The notes beneath the pieces are model-generated. The model made no database searches, was not told the origin of the DNA, and saw only the letters and a list, made by a program, of their open reading frames with translations. A DNA stretch of 64,000 nucleotides from Firmicutes bacterium UBA6806 (lineage in GTDB: Bacteria; Bacillota; Clostridia; Peptostreptococcales; Acidaminobacteraceae), in contig DKFC01000003.1 of assembly GCA_002452745.1 (NCBI GenBank), positions 62,001-126,000 on the forward strand, in the 5' to 3' direction. The translations under genes and the position numbers were made by a program. Below are positions 16,966 to 25,005 of the stretch, piece after piece (positions within the stretch are counted from its first letter, which is position 1; each line of letters opens with the position of its first letter).

Positions 16966-17529
16966 TTACCATATGAATACCCCTAGCACACCAGCTAGAG
17001 CAATGTATACAATTGGATGTTTCTTGTATCTGTGTATCAACCATAAAAAGACGCTAAATAAGGCAACTGCTTTTAAATCAAGCCCATTTAGCAAGTTGTC
17101 AAGTGTGCCTTGCTCTTCATAGAGAGACACTAGGCTCACCTGAAAAATTGCCGTTATCAAGAGGCCTATGACAGCAGCTTTCAATCCCACCATAGTGGCC
17201 TTGACAACTGGTTCATCGTTAAAGTGCTTTAAAAATCTCGCAACAATCAGTGCCATGAAAAACGCCGGCAAAATCACTGCAATTGATGACAAAAGTGCTC
17301 CAAATACCCCAGATTTCTGAAAACCTATAAAAGTCGCCATATTTATGGCTATAGGCCCAGGTGTTGACTGGGCAATTGCAATTAGGTTTGCAAACTGAGC
17401 ATTTGTAAGCCATTGATTTGAAATGGCAACATCCCTTAAGAGCGGAATCATGGCAAGACCGCCTCCATAAGTAAAAGCGCCTATCTTGAAGAATTCCCAA
17501 AGTAATTGTCCCATCATGTCGAGATTCAT
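16966..17529 (-). CDS. chrA: CHR-family (chromate-type) transporter, second half
   Basis: 187-residue single-domain CHR protein with the signature FKIGAFTYGGGLAMIPLL near the N-terminus and AQSTPGPIAINMATFIGF after it; about five to six membrane segments follow. Short-chain CHR proteins work in pairs, each with one CHR domain; the partner is encoded immediately upstream with a four-base overlap. Family members export chromate by analogy with ChrA, but in anaerobes the natural substrate may be another oxyanion. ATG 17529 is followed by a second Met at residue 5. Confidence 0.85.
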   Translation of the reverse strand: MNLDMMGQLLWEFFKIGAFTYGGGLAMIPLLRDVAISNQWLTNAQFANLIAIAQSTPGPIAINMATFIGFQKSGVFGALLSSIAVILPAFFMALIVARFLKHFNDEPVVKATMVGLKAAVIGLLITAIFQVSLVSLYEEQGTLDNLLNGLDLKAVALFSVFLWLIHRYKKHPIVYIALAGVLGVFIW

Positions 17530-18074
17530 GACTTCACCTGCCCTCTGTAATAAAATGCGCCGAACACACCTGCTGCCACTATTACCAGAATTGGAGACCC
17601 ATCAAAGAACATGACAAATAAAAATCCCAAAGCAGCAATAATCAGTGCTACCCAATCCTTGATAGAAGCCTTAATCATTCGCACCATTGAAAGACATAGA
17701 AGAGCTAACACGGCAATGCGTATTCCCCTAAATGCCTTCTGCACAACCTCAAGGTTTTCCACTTGTGTGAACACGGCTGTAATGCCCATAATAATCAGAA
17801 TTGACGGCGTGATAACGCCAAGGACACAGACGATTGCCCCCATTACACCTGCAAGCCTGTAGCCCACAAAAACAGCTGTATTGGATGCGATTACCCCAGG
17901 AAGTGATTGTGCGATGGAGTAGCACTCCAAGATTTCCTCCATGTCCATCCATTGCTTGTCTTGAACCACTTCACGCTCTATAATGGGCAACATGGCATAG
18001 CCACCGCCAATTGTGAGCAGTCCCACTTTAAAAAAGGCTACATACATCTGTAGCCATTTTGGATACGTTTTCAT
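17526..18074 (-). CDS. chrA: CHR-family (chromate-type) transporter, first half
   Basis: 182 residues, partner of the downstream CHR gene. It contains FKVGLLTIGGGYAMLPIIE and AQSLPGVIASNTAVFVGYRLAG, the same signatures as its partner but clearly diverged in the rest, as expected for the two antiparallel halves of a heterodimeric carrier. The pair sits between tlyA and argR, genes that usually touch, so it is probably an insertion into this conserved neighbourhood. Substrate unproven. Confidence 0.85.
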   Translation of the reverse strand: MKTYPKWLQMYVAFFKVGLLTIGGGYAMLPIIEREVVQDKQWMDMEEILECYSIAQSLPGVIASNTAVFVGYRLAGVMGAIVCVLGVITPSILIIMGITAVFTQVENLEVVQKAFRGIRIAVLALLCLSMVRMIKASIKDWVALIIAALGFLFVMFFDGSPILVIVAAGVFGAFYYRGQVKS

Positions 18075-18126
18075 TTTCTCTCCCTACAAATTCAAATATA
18101 CTTAGCCAACCTTTGCCACTAAACCT

Positions 18127-18936
18127 TTAATCTGCAATCAAAGACGCATGCGCTTCGGCAATTAGCTTATCCACATCAAATGAAAACTCATTTTCTGGTT
18201 GAGCGGTTCTCGTTGCATAAGCCAAAAATTCTATATTCCCCTTTGGCCCTTTAATTGGCGAAAATGTCACTGCCTCAACCTTGAGAAAATTGCCTCTGCA
18301 AAACTCCAGCAAGGTATCAACGACCTTCGCATGCACTTTTGAATCCCTTACAACACCGCTCTTTTTAACCGCTTCTCTTCCCGCTTCAAACTGAGGCTTA
18401 ATGAGAAAGACAATTTTAGCACCTTCCTTCATAAGCGATACAGCAACAGGCAACACCAGTTTAAGGGATATAAAAGAAACATCCACACTTACAAAATCCA
18501 GTTCTGTTTTAACTGTCTCCATGGTCAAATACCGGACGTTTGTACGCTCCATGTTCACCACCCGTGGATCGTTTCTGAGCTTCCAATCCAGTTGCCCATA
18601 CCCTACATCCACCGAAAACACCTTCGTTGCACCGTTCTGGAGCATACAATCCGTAAAGCCGCCTGTGGAGGCACCAATATCCATACAAATTTTTTCGCCT
18701 AAATCTATTCCATAGAGTTTAATGGCCTTATCTAATTTAAGCCCTCCTCTGCTGACAAAGGGGAGGATGTTCTCACGCACTTCAATTTGAGATTCCAAAT
18801 CCACTTGGGTGCCAGGTTTGTCTAACTTCTGTCCATCCACATAGACGACACCTGCCATGATAATGCGCTTTGCCTTTTCTCTCGACTCAGCAAGCTGCTT
18901 TTCAGTTAGCAACACATCTAATCTCTCTTTAGCCAT
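18127..18936 (-). CDS. tlyA: TlyA family rRNA (cytidine-2'-O)-methyltransferase
   Basis: 269 residues: an N-terminal S4 RNA-binding domain (about 1-60, MAKERLDVLLTEK) joined to an FtsJ-like SAM methyltransferase with CMDIGASTGGFTDCMLQNGA as motif I. TlyA proteins 2'-O-methylate cytidines in 16S/23S rRNA; the old name hemolysin A is misleading. The start overlaps the dxs stop by 8 bases. Order dxs-tlyA-argR-recN is conserved in Firmicutes, here interrupted by the CHR pair. Confidence 0.93.
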   Translation of the reverse strand: MAKERLDVLLTEKQLAESREKAKRIIMAGVVYVDGQKLDKPGTQVDLESQIEVRENILPFVSRGGLKLDKAIKLYGIDLGEKICMDIGASTGGFTDCMLQNGATKVFSVDVGYGQLDWKLRNDPRVVNMERTNVRYLTMETVKTELDFVSVDVSFISLKLVLPVAVSLMKEGAKIVFLIKPQFEAGREAVKKSGVVRDSKVHAKVVDTLLEFCRGNFLKVEAVTFSPIKGPKGNIEFLAYATRTAQPENEFSFDVDKLIAEAHASLIAD

Positions 18937-20794
18937 TGATTACCTCTCTTATTCTCTCCAAAACGCCCTCTGTATCCAACTTATAAACCCGGAGTAAATC
19001 CTCAATATTGCCATGAGGAATGAATTCATCTTCGATTCCAAGTTTATAAAATTTAAAGTCACTTAAATCGGAATCCGTCAGAAGACCTGATATTACTTTA
19101 TCTCCGAACCCACCTGATATCGTGTGATCTTCCAGTGTAAATACAACTTTAGCACCTTTTAGGAGACGCTTGAGGGTTTCAGTGTCCAGCGGTTTAATCT
19201 GCGATACGTTAATGACCTTCATCGGCACGACCTCCGCACACTCTATGGCTGTCTTCACCATCTTACCAGTGGTGATAACGGCCACTTCACCACCCTCTTT
19301 CAAGAGCTTCGGTCCAAAGTCAAATCCCTCTTTTTCAAAGTTAGACGGTTCTGACAACTGATAAGCATTTCCCCTTGGATATCGAATGGCTATAGGTCCG
19401 TCCCAATAGTTCATGGCGTAGACCATCATCTGCTCAAGCTCCAATTGATCTTTTGGAGATAAAATTTTCATGTTGGGCATGTGAGACAGGTAACTTATAT
19501 CAAACACGCCATGATGGGTTTCGCCGTCATTTCCAACAAGCCCTGCACGGTCTATGCAAAAGACAACTGGTGCTTTTTGTAGACAGACATCATGTAAAAT
19601 TTGGTCATACGCCCTCTGCAAGAAAGTCGAATAAATAGCTACAAATGGTTTGATGCCCTCCAAGGCCATCCCTGCAGCCATGGTGACAGCATGTTGTTCA
19701 GCAATAGCCACATCAAACAGCCTATCCCTGAATTTTTGAGCGTACTCACTGAGGCCAGTGCCATCTATCATAGCCGCAGTAATCGCCACAACTTTTGGGT
19801 TCTGAGTGGCCAATCGAATCATCTGGTCGCCAAAGACCTTGGAAAAATCGTGCTTTACTTTGCTTTCTATGCACTTGTTTGGGTCAAATGTCCCAACACC
19901 ATGATATTTATTAGGGTCTTTTTCTGAATGAACATATCCCTTTCCCTTTTGAGTCAACACGTGAATGAGCACTGGCCCCTTTACGTGTTTTATCATCTGA
20001 AAAGTCTCTATGAGTTCTTTTAAATCATGACCATTTACAGGCCCGATGTAGGTCAGTCCAATTTCTTCAAAGAAGAGACCGCCATCGACTACAAAATACT
20101 TCAAGCTGTCTTTGAGCTTTCCAATGAAATCGATCATATTGCCGCCAATACTTGGAATTTTCGAAAGCGTCGCCTTCGTATCCGTTTTGACTTTTGAGTA
20201 TGTCTCAGTCGTTCTGAGTTTCCCAAGTGCTTTTGATAAGCCGCCTACGTTTTCAGAAATAGACATTTCATTGTCGTTTAATACCACTTTAACATTGGTC
20301 TTCGCATGTCCCAAGTAGTTAAGAGCCTCTAGAGCCATGCCTCCCGTCAGTGCACCATCACCTATAACTGAGATGACATCAAAGTTCTCGCCCTTTATAT
20401 CCCTCGCCTTGGCAATACCCACCCCTGCGGAGATAGATGTACTGCTGTGCCCTGCTTCAAAGATGTCATGAATAGATTCTTTTCGCTTCAAAAAACCACT
20501 GAGTCCATCATATTGTCTCAGTGTATCAAAATTTTCTTTTCTGCCGGTGATCACTTTATGAACATAGGCCTGATGCCCCACATCCCAGATGATTTTATCG
20601 TTTGGGCTGTCAAACACATAATGCAGAGCAGTTGTCAATTCAACAACTCCCAAATTTGATGACAAATGTCCCCCTGTCTTTGAAATATTCTCAATGAGAA
20701 ATGCTCTTATTTCATGACAGAGCACCACCATTTCGTCAAACGAAAGTTGTTTAAGCGCCTCTGGTGAATTGACCTTGTCCAAAATTTTATACAT
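18929..20794 (-). CDS. dxs: 1-deoxy-D-xylulose-5-phosphate synthase
   Basis: First enzyme of the MEP isoprenoid pathway, condensing pyruvate and glyceraldehyde 3-phosphate with thiamine diphosphate. 621 residues from ATG 20794, which follows GAGGTAATTAAA; an upstream in-frame ATG at 20878 would run into oapA coding sequence and is rejected. Motifs: TGGHLSSNLGVVELT, GDGALTGGMALEALN...NDNEMSISEN (ThDP-binding), EQHAVTMAAGMA and DRAGLVGNDGETHHG. One base separates its start from the oapA stop. ispA is in the same operon, so isoprenoid precursors and farnesyl diphosphate are made together. Confidence 0.97.
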   Translation of the reverse strand: MYKILDKVNSPEALKQLSFDEMVVLCHEIRAFLIENISKTGGHLSSNLGVVELTTALHYVFDSPNDKIIWDVGHQAYVHKVITGRKENFDTLRQYDGLSGFLKRKESIHDIFEAGHSSTSISAGVGIAKARDIKGENFDVISVIGDGALTGGMALEALNYLGHAKTNVKVVLNDNEMSISENVGGLSKALGKLRTTETYSKVKTDTKATLSKIPSIGGNMIDFIGKLKDSLKYFVVDGGLFFEEIGLTYIGPVNGHDLKELIETFQMIKHVKGPVLIHVLTQKGKGYVHSEKDPNKYHGVGTFDPNKCIESKVKHDFSKVFGDQMIRLATQNPKVVAITAAMIDGTGLSEYAQKFRDRLFDVAIAEQHAVTMAAGMALEGIKPFVAIYSTFLQRAYDQILHDVCLQKAPVVFCIDRAGLVGNDGETHHGVFDISYLSHMPNMKILSPKDQLELEQMMVYAMNYWDGPIAIRYPRGNAYQLSEPSNFEKEGFDFGPKLLKEGGEVAVITTGKMVKTAIECAEVVPMKVINVSQIKPLDTETLKRLLKGAKVVFTLEDHTISGGFGDKVISGLLTDSDLSDFKFYKLGIEDEFIPHGNIEDLLRVYKLDTEGVLERIREVING

Positions 20795-20795
20795 T

Positions 20796-21380
20796 TTAAT
20801 TACCTCTTCCTTGAATAATCCCTCGATATGTTTCCAGTGAGAAGACACTCTTCGCAAAGTAGATGACTTTACCTGCAAGGTTTACGACATCCTTTGCCCT
20901 GCTGATGGCAATTTCCTTGCCAATGGCCTTTCCGCCAACTGTCAAAGCAGCCACTATGCCACTGATACCAATAGAGAGATAGGCGGTGTACGCTTCTGGA
21001 ATTTGGTATTGATCAATTGCACCTATGATGATACCAATAGTCGTACCGCTGATAATTCCGGCGATATCGCCGATGACGTCATTGCAAAAGTTGGACACCA
21101 TAGATGCATTTTTAATCAGCATAATTGAGTACTTCGCACTCTTGACCTTAGCTGAGGCCATTGCGTGAAAGGGCTTCTCATCTGCCGCGGTCACGGATAT
21201 GCCAATTGCATCAAAGCAGATGCCAATAAAAATAATACATAACAGCATCAAAAACGCTGAAAAGACATTTACATGTCTCAGCAATGCTTCCGATACAATC
21301 GAAAAAATTACTGCAAGTGTAAACGTCATTATAAAAGTTCTAAATATCCATTTGTAATTGATTTTTCTATTTGCTTTCAA
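20796..21380 (-). CDS. oapA: OLE RNA-associated membrane protein OapA
   Basis: A 194-residue integral membrane protein read from TTG 21380, which has GGGGGA five bases before it. The alternative ATG 21473 would add 31 residues and start inside the 3' hairpin of the OLE RNA, so TTG is preferred. At least three to four membrane segments are visible (IMTFTLAVIFSIVSEALL, FLMLLCIIFIGICFDAIGI, AGIISGTTIGIIIG, AYLSIGISGIVAALTVGG). OapA proteins resemble the DUF21/CNNM part of Mg/Co transporters and hold OLE RNA at the membrane. Identification rests on the position between an OLE-like RNA and dxs plus this topology; not checked by alignment. Confidence 0.8.
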   Translation of the reverse strand: MKANRKINYKWIFRTFIMTFTLAVIFSIVSEALLRHVNVFSAFLMLLCIIFIGICFDAIGISVTAADEKPFHAMASAKVKSAKYSIMLIKNASMVSNFCNDVIGDIAGIISGTTIGIIIGAIDQYQIPEAYTAYLSIGISGIVAALTVGGKAIGKEIAISRAKDVVNLAGKVIYFAKSVFSLETYRGIIQGRGN

Positions 21381-21434
21381 ATTTTCCCCCGACTCTTCAC
21401 TATTTTCATGAATTCTCGCCTTTTTAGGGGCTGT

Positions 21435-22048
21435 AAAATGCGCACTCTCTATTGGACATGCGCATGGATGCATTTATGAATAAACTTAGAGGCAATCAAC
21501 AAGGTTAATTCTGCGGCTTAGGTCTAGTAGGATTTCCCATAGGCTTACTGTTATGTCGCCAAAACAGCGGTTTCCCTTTAAATGCCTATTCATAGTGTCT
21601 CCAGCTATGAGACTAGACTACCACTTAGTCCACACTCCAATCCCTTATTGATCTTGTTACAACAGTCTAGGGGATTTCCCCGACAGGCAAACTAATTCCT
21701 AGCCTCTTTTGCAACACCGGTTTTGATTAGCAATGATGCCCCTCTATTGGCCAATAGAAGAACACCTGAACTACCGTCCACCGCCATCACTCAAGGCAGG
21801 CTACTCTACACATAACCTTTCGACCAAATGTAGGTTTAATCTTGCACATGGCAAGTCTCCACAGATTGAGGGTCATTTTCTGCATGCCATTGCAGAATGC
21901 CCCCATTATCCTTACTCCCAGCACCAACCCGAAACTGGGCGTTTCAAGCAAGAACCAGGAACTTCATCGATGTGCCCTTTAGCGGATTTTTAGCCCCGCC
22001 TTCAGAATTAGAAGCTCTGACTAGAATACTGCGCCTCCAAGTCAAACT
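21435..22048 (-). ncRNA. ole: OLE RNA (ornate, large, extremophilic RNA)
   Basis: A gene-free stretch of about 600 bases on the minus strand, less AT-rich than other intergenic DNA, between the DUF212 gene and oapA-dxs, exactly the known OLE context. Many hairpins can be drawn: GACTA/TAGTC (21611-21630), CATAG/CTATG (21591-21609), GGGG/CCCC (21670-21681), TCTATT/AATAGA (21742-21757), CTTGC/GCAAG (21841-21855), TTCTGCA/TGCAGAA (21878-21897), CCCAG/CTGGG (21917-21939). The 3' end probably falls at the ATGCGCA/TGCGCAT hairpin (21438-21465) with four U. OLE RNA forms a membrane ribonucleoprotein with OapA and is linked to stress and Mg2+ adaptation. Ends are estimates. Confidence 0.85.
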
Positions 22049-22059
22049 CTATTTTAAAA

Positions 22060-22506
22060 CTAGGAAATAACTAAATTGGCTATAATAACGCCTAAAACAG
22101 CACCTACAGCCACCTCAGTCGGCTTATGGCCGACCAGTTCTTTCAAGCGTTCTTCCTGTAGATGCTTGAATTCGTATAAATCCTTGATGATGTCATTTAA
22201 AAGTTTGGCTTGTTTTCCAACAGAACGCCGCACACCAGAAGCATCATACATCACAATGAAAGACATAATCAGTGCCAGTGCATACAACGGTGTGTCAAAT
22301 CCCATAGTCAGACCGATGGAAGTTGAAGCCGCCATAATTGTAGACGTATGCGAACTCGGCATGCCACCAGAGCCGTGAAATCTCTCAAATTTAAACTCTC
22401 GCTCCAATAATAATGTAATCAGCACCTTTAAGGTTTGTGCCACCAACCAAGCCAGAACAGAGGCAAACAGCACTTTGTTCTGAGTCATTTGATATAACGA
22501 GTTCAT
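22060..22506 (-). CDS. Divergent PAP2 family protein (DUF212)
   Basis: 148-residue membrane protein of the YuiD/DUF212 group. It carries FHGSGGMPSSHTSTIMAAS, the divergent PAP2 motif with SSH, MYDASGVRRSVGKQA, which corresponds to the R-containing third motif, and HKPTEVAVGAVLG near the C-terminus. Such proteins are thought to be phosphatases acting on lipid phosphates such as polyprenyl diphosphates, which fits the neighbouring ispA and dxs; the activity is not proven. It precedes the OLE RNA in the same direction. Confidence 0.85.
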   Translation of the reverse strand: MNSLYQMTQNKVLFASVLAWLVAQTLKVLITLLLEREFKFERFHGSGGMPSSHTSTIMAASTSIGLTMGFDTPLYALALIMSFIVMYDASGVRRSVGKQAKLLNDIIKDLYEFKHLQEERLKELVGHKPTEVAVGAVLGVIIANLVIS

Positions 22507-22599
22507 TTCCCACCTATTTCCTATTTTATGGTTTAACTCTCTCTAAAGATCATAGGAGTTATTTGTATTATTTATATTTAAATTATAACATTAAATGCT

Positions 22600-23478
22600 C
22601 TAATAGTCTCTATTTGCTAAAAATCTAACCGTTTCCAGCAAAAATTCGGACTTGATATCCAACGATTTGATACCCGTTACAATTTGATGTTCTAATTTTC
22701 GAATTCTATGTTGTGTTTCATCCAGTCCAAGGAGCATTGGATAAGTCATTTTATCGTTCTTAATGTCCATTTGAGTACGCTTTCCCAACTTTTCAACACT
22801 TCCAATAATGTCGAGGAGGTCGTCCACCACTTGAAACAAAAGTCCCATGTCTTCTGCCACACGTTCCACAATCTCCAATTGCGACTGCGAGGCACCGCCT
22901 AAAGTCGCACCACTTACCATAGCTGCCTTTATGAGCTTTCCCGTCTTGTGTTTGTTGATAAAGTCAAGCGTCTTTACATCCATCTCATCACTTTGATACT
23001 TGATATCCGCAACTTGTCCAAGAATCATGCCCTCTGCCCCAGATGCTTTAGAAATTTCACGCATGGCCCTCAGTCCTGTGTCTCTGTTCTCCGATTTAAG
23101 CACATTTTCAAGCATGATTTCAAAGGCCTTATTCAGAAGCCCGTCACCAGCCAAAACGGCCATATCATATCCGAAAACCACATGATTGGTTGGCTTGCCC
23201 CGTCTGAGGTCATCATCGTCCATACAGGGTAAATCGTCGTGGATCAGTGAGTACGTGTGAATCATCTCTATGCCCGCAGCAAAGTCGATTGCATCATCAA
23301 AGTTTCCGCCAAACGCCTCGCACATCTCAAGCAATAAAAGTGGACGGATTCGCTTTCCACCAGCTTTCAAGCTGTAGAGCATTGCCTCATTTATCATGGA
23401 CTGCGCATTTGAGCGGCTCTCAAAATAACAGTCAAGGGAACCCTCGAATCGGTCTATTCTATCTTGATATTTGTTCAT
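22600..23478 (-). CDS. ispA: Farnesyl diphosphate synthase (polyprenyl synthetase)
   Basis: 292 residues. First aspartate-rich motif HDDLPCMDDDDLRRGKPT (about residues 84-101) with the two-residue insertion typical of bacterial FPP synthases, second motif FQVVDDLLD (about 217-225). Makes geranyl and farnesyl diphosphate from IPP and DMAPP for undecaprenyl phosphate and quinone side chains. Ten bases after xseB, the conserved xseA-xseB-ispA arrangement. Confidence 0.95.
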   Translation of the reverse strand: MNKYQDRIDRFEGSLDCYFESRSNAQSMINEAMLYSLKAGGKRIRPLLLLEMCEAFGGNFDDAIDFAAGIEMIHTYSLIHDDLPCMDDDDLRRGKPTNHVVFGYDMAVLAGDGLLNKAFEIMLENVLKSENRDTGLRAMREISKASGAEGMILGQVADIKYQSDEMDVKTLDFINKHKTGKLIKAAMVSGATLGGASQSQLEIVERVAEDMGLLFQVVDDLLDIIGSVEKLGKRTQMDIKNDKMTYPMLLGLDETQHRIRKLEHQIVTGIKSLDIKSEFLLETVRFLANRDY

Positions 23479-23487
23479 GATATCTCC

Positions 23488-23727
23488 CTAGGATTTGCGG
23501 CTCTCCATGATATCCACTTCCTTAATTGCATAATCATCTTCCAAAATCATCTTTATTCTGGTCTCTGTATCTTTAAGAAGTTCAAAACACTCTCTATAGA
23601 CGCGAATACCTTCTTCAAAATGCTTTAGCATCTCTTCCAAAGTTTCATCTCCTCGTTCCAGAGTGTTTGAGATTTCATTGAGTCTGCCTATTTTTTGTTC
23701 AAATGTCTCTATTTTCTTGCCAGCCAT
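23488..23727 (-). CDS. xseB: Exodeoxyribonuclease VII small subunit
   Basis: 79 residues from ATG 23727, which follows AAAGGAG; ATG 23754 upstream lacks such a site. Typical XseB: ETFEQKIGRLNEISNTLERGD then LEEMLKHFEEGIRVYRECF, mostly helical coiled coil. Binds XseA in the 1:n complex that degrades single-stranded DNA. The C-terminus is slightly longer than in many members. Confidence 0.94.
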   Translation of the reverse strand: MAGKKIETFEQKIGRLNEISNTLERGDETLEEMLKHFEEGIRVYRECFELLKDTETRIKMILEDDYAIKEVDIMESRKS

Positions 23728-23799
23728 GTTTTTCACTCCTTTACATTTTACCAAATTCGCCTTGTATTACAATCACTTTGGTATGACTTTAACGCTTTT

Positions 23800-25005
23800 T
23801 TAATCTTTCACCACTTTTTGGACGGTGGTTTCCACACTGCCATCGGATACTGCCACCGTCAGTGCATCACCTTTGGCAAGTCCTTCCACGGATTTTACCA
23901 CCTTGCCATTTTGTTTCACTATACTATACCCTCTTTGCATAGTGGCTAACGGGCTAAGTGAATTAATTTTATCCCCAGAGGCTTCCAGAATGAGTCTGGA
24001 GGTCTCCACTTTCCTTGACACGGAAGCAACAAGTCGATTTTTATCTCGCTCGATCTCATTTTGAGCAATTTCGATTCGGTGGGTCAGCTTGTCCTTCAGT
24101 TTAAGTGGAGAAGCTGACTCTAACTGATATTTATAGCGTTCGAGCTGACTCATCATCTGTTTTTGAATTCGCAGCATCTGTTGTTCCAATAAAAGTGCCA
24201 GTTCATCTTTTGACTTGATGGCGATTTCAGCAGCTGCCGAAGGCGTCGGCGCTCTAAAGTCAGACACAAAATCTGAAATTGTGAAATCCGTTTCATGCCC
24301 CACGCCAGAGATCACTGGAATTTTAGAACCGTGAATAGCCCTTGCAACAACTTCTTCATTAAACGCCCACAATTCTTCGATCGAGCCGCCTCCCCTCGAT
24401 AAAATCAGCAAGTCTACTGGTCTTTTCGAGTTAAAAAAATCAATACCCATGACGATTTCACCTGCGGCGTATTCTCCCTGCACCCTCACAGGATAAAGCA
24501 ATATGCTGGACAAATTTGATCTTCTAGTGGCCACGGAGATGATATCCTGAATTGCCGCTCCTGTGGGCGATGTGATAATGCCGATGGTCTGTGGGTACTT
24601 TGGAATTTCCTTCTTATGGATCTCATCAAAGAGCCCTTCTGACTCAAGTTTTTTCTTCAGAGCTTCAAATCTGACGTGTAGCTCTCCAAGCCCTGCAAAT
24701 TCAATTTTCTGTGCATATAACTGATATCTTCCATCTCTTTCATAGATGGAAATAGATCCGTGAATTCTGACTTTATCACCGTTTTTAGGAATGCGTTCAA
24801 GCATTTGTACATATTGTGAAAACATCATGCAACTCATCTTGCTGTCGTCATCCTTAATTGAAAAATACGCATGTCCACTGGAATGCAATGTGAAATTTGA
24901 AATTTCACCTTCTATGAGAAGCTGATTTAAAATGGGGTCTGCTCCGATTAGCTTTTTAATGTACTTGGTGATTTCCGATACGGAAAAAGCCCTCATTTTC
25001 AGCAT
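23800..25005 (-). CDS. xseA: Exodeoxyribonuclease VII large subunit
   Basis: 401 residues: N-terminal OB fold (about 1-100, FSVSEITKYIKKLIGADPIL), a nuclease core with IGIITSPTGAAIQDII and LILSRGGGSIEELWAFN, then HETDFTISDFVSDFRAPTPSAAAE and a coiled-coil region for XseB binding. ATG 25005 follows GGGAGGAAAATC. It overlaps the upstream TsaD paralogue by 7 bases; xseB begins 72 bases after its stop. Confidence 0.95.
   Translation of the reverse strand: MLKMRAFSVSEITKYIKKLIGADPILNQLLIEGEISNFTLHSSGHAYFSIKDDDSKMSCMMFSQYVQMLERIPKNGDKVRIHGSISIYERDGRYQLYAQKIEFAGLGELHVRFEALKKKLESEGLFDEIHKKEIPKYPQTIGIITSPTGAAIQDIISVATRRSNLSSILLYPVRVQGEYAAGEIVMGIDFFNSKRPVDLLILSRGGGSIEELWAFNEEVVARAIHGSKIPVISGVGHETDFTISDFVSDFRAPTPSAAAEIAIKSKDELALLLEQQMLRIQKQMMSQLERYKYQLESASPLKLKDKLTHRIEIAQNEIERDKNRLVASVSRKVETSRLILEASGDKINSLSPLATMQRGYSIVKQNGKVVKSVEGLAKGDALTVAVSDGSVETTVQKVVKD

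Noticed and set aside
18127..18936. Hemolysin reading of tlyA
   Set aside because: S4 plus FtsJ methyltransferase motifs mark an rRNA methyltransferase; the hemolysin name is historical.
21733..21993. Plus-strand 86-codon open frame inside the OLE region
   Set aside because: No ribosome site, unusual composition, and it lies antisense to the many paired segments of the RNA.
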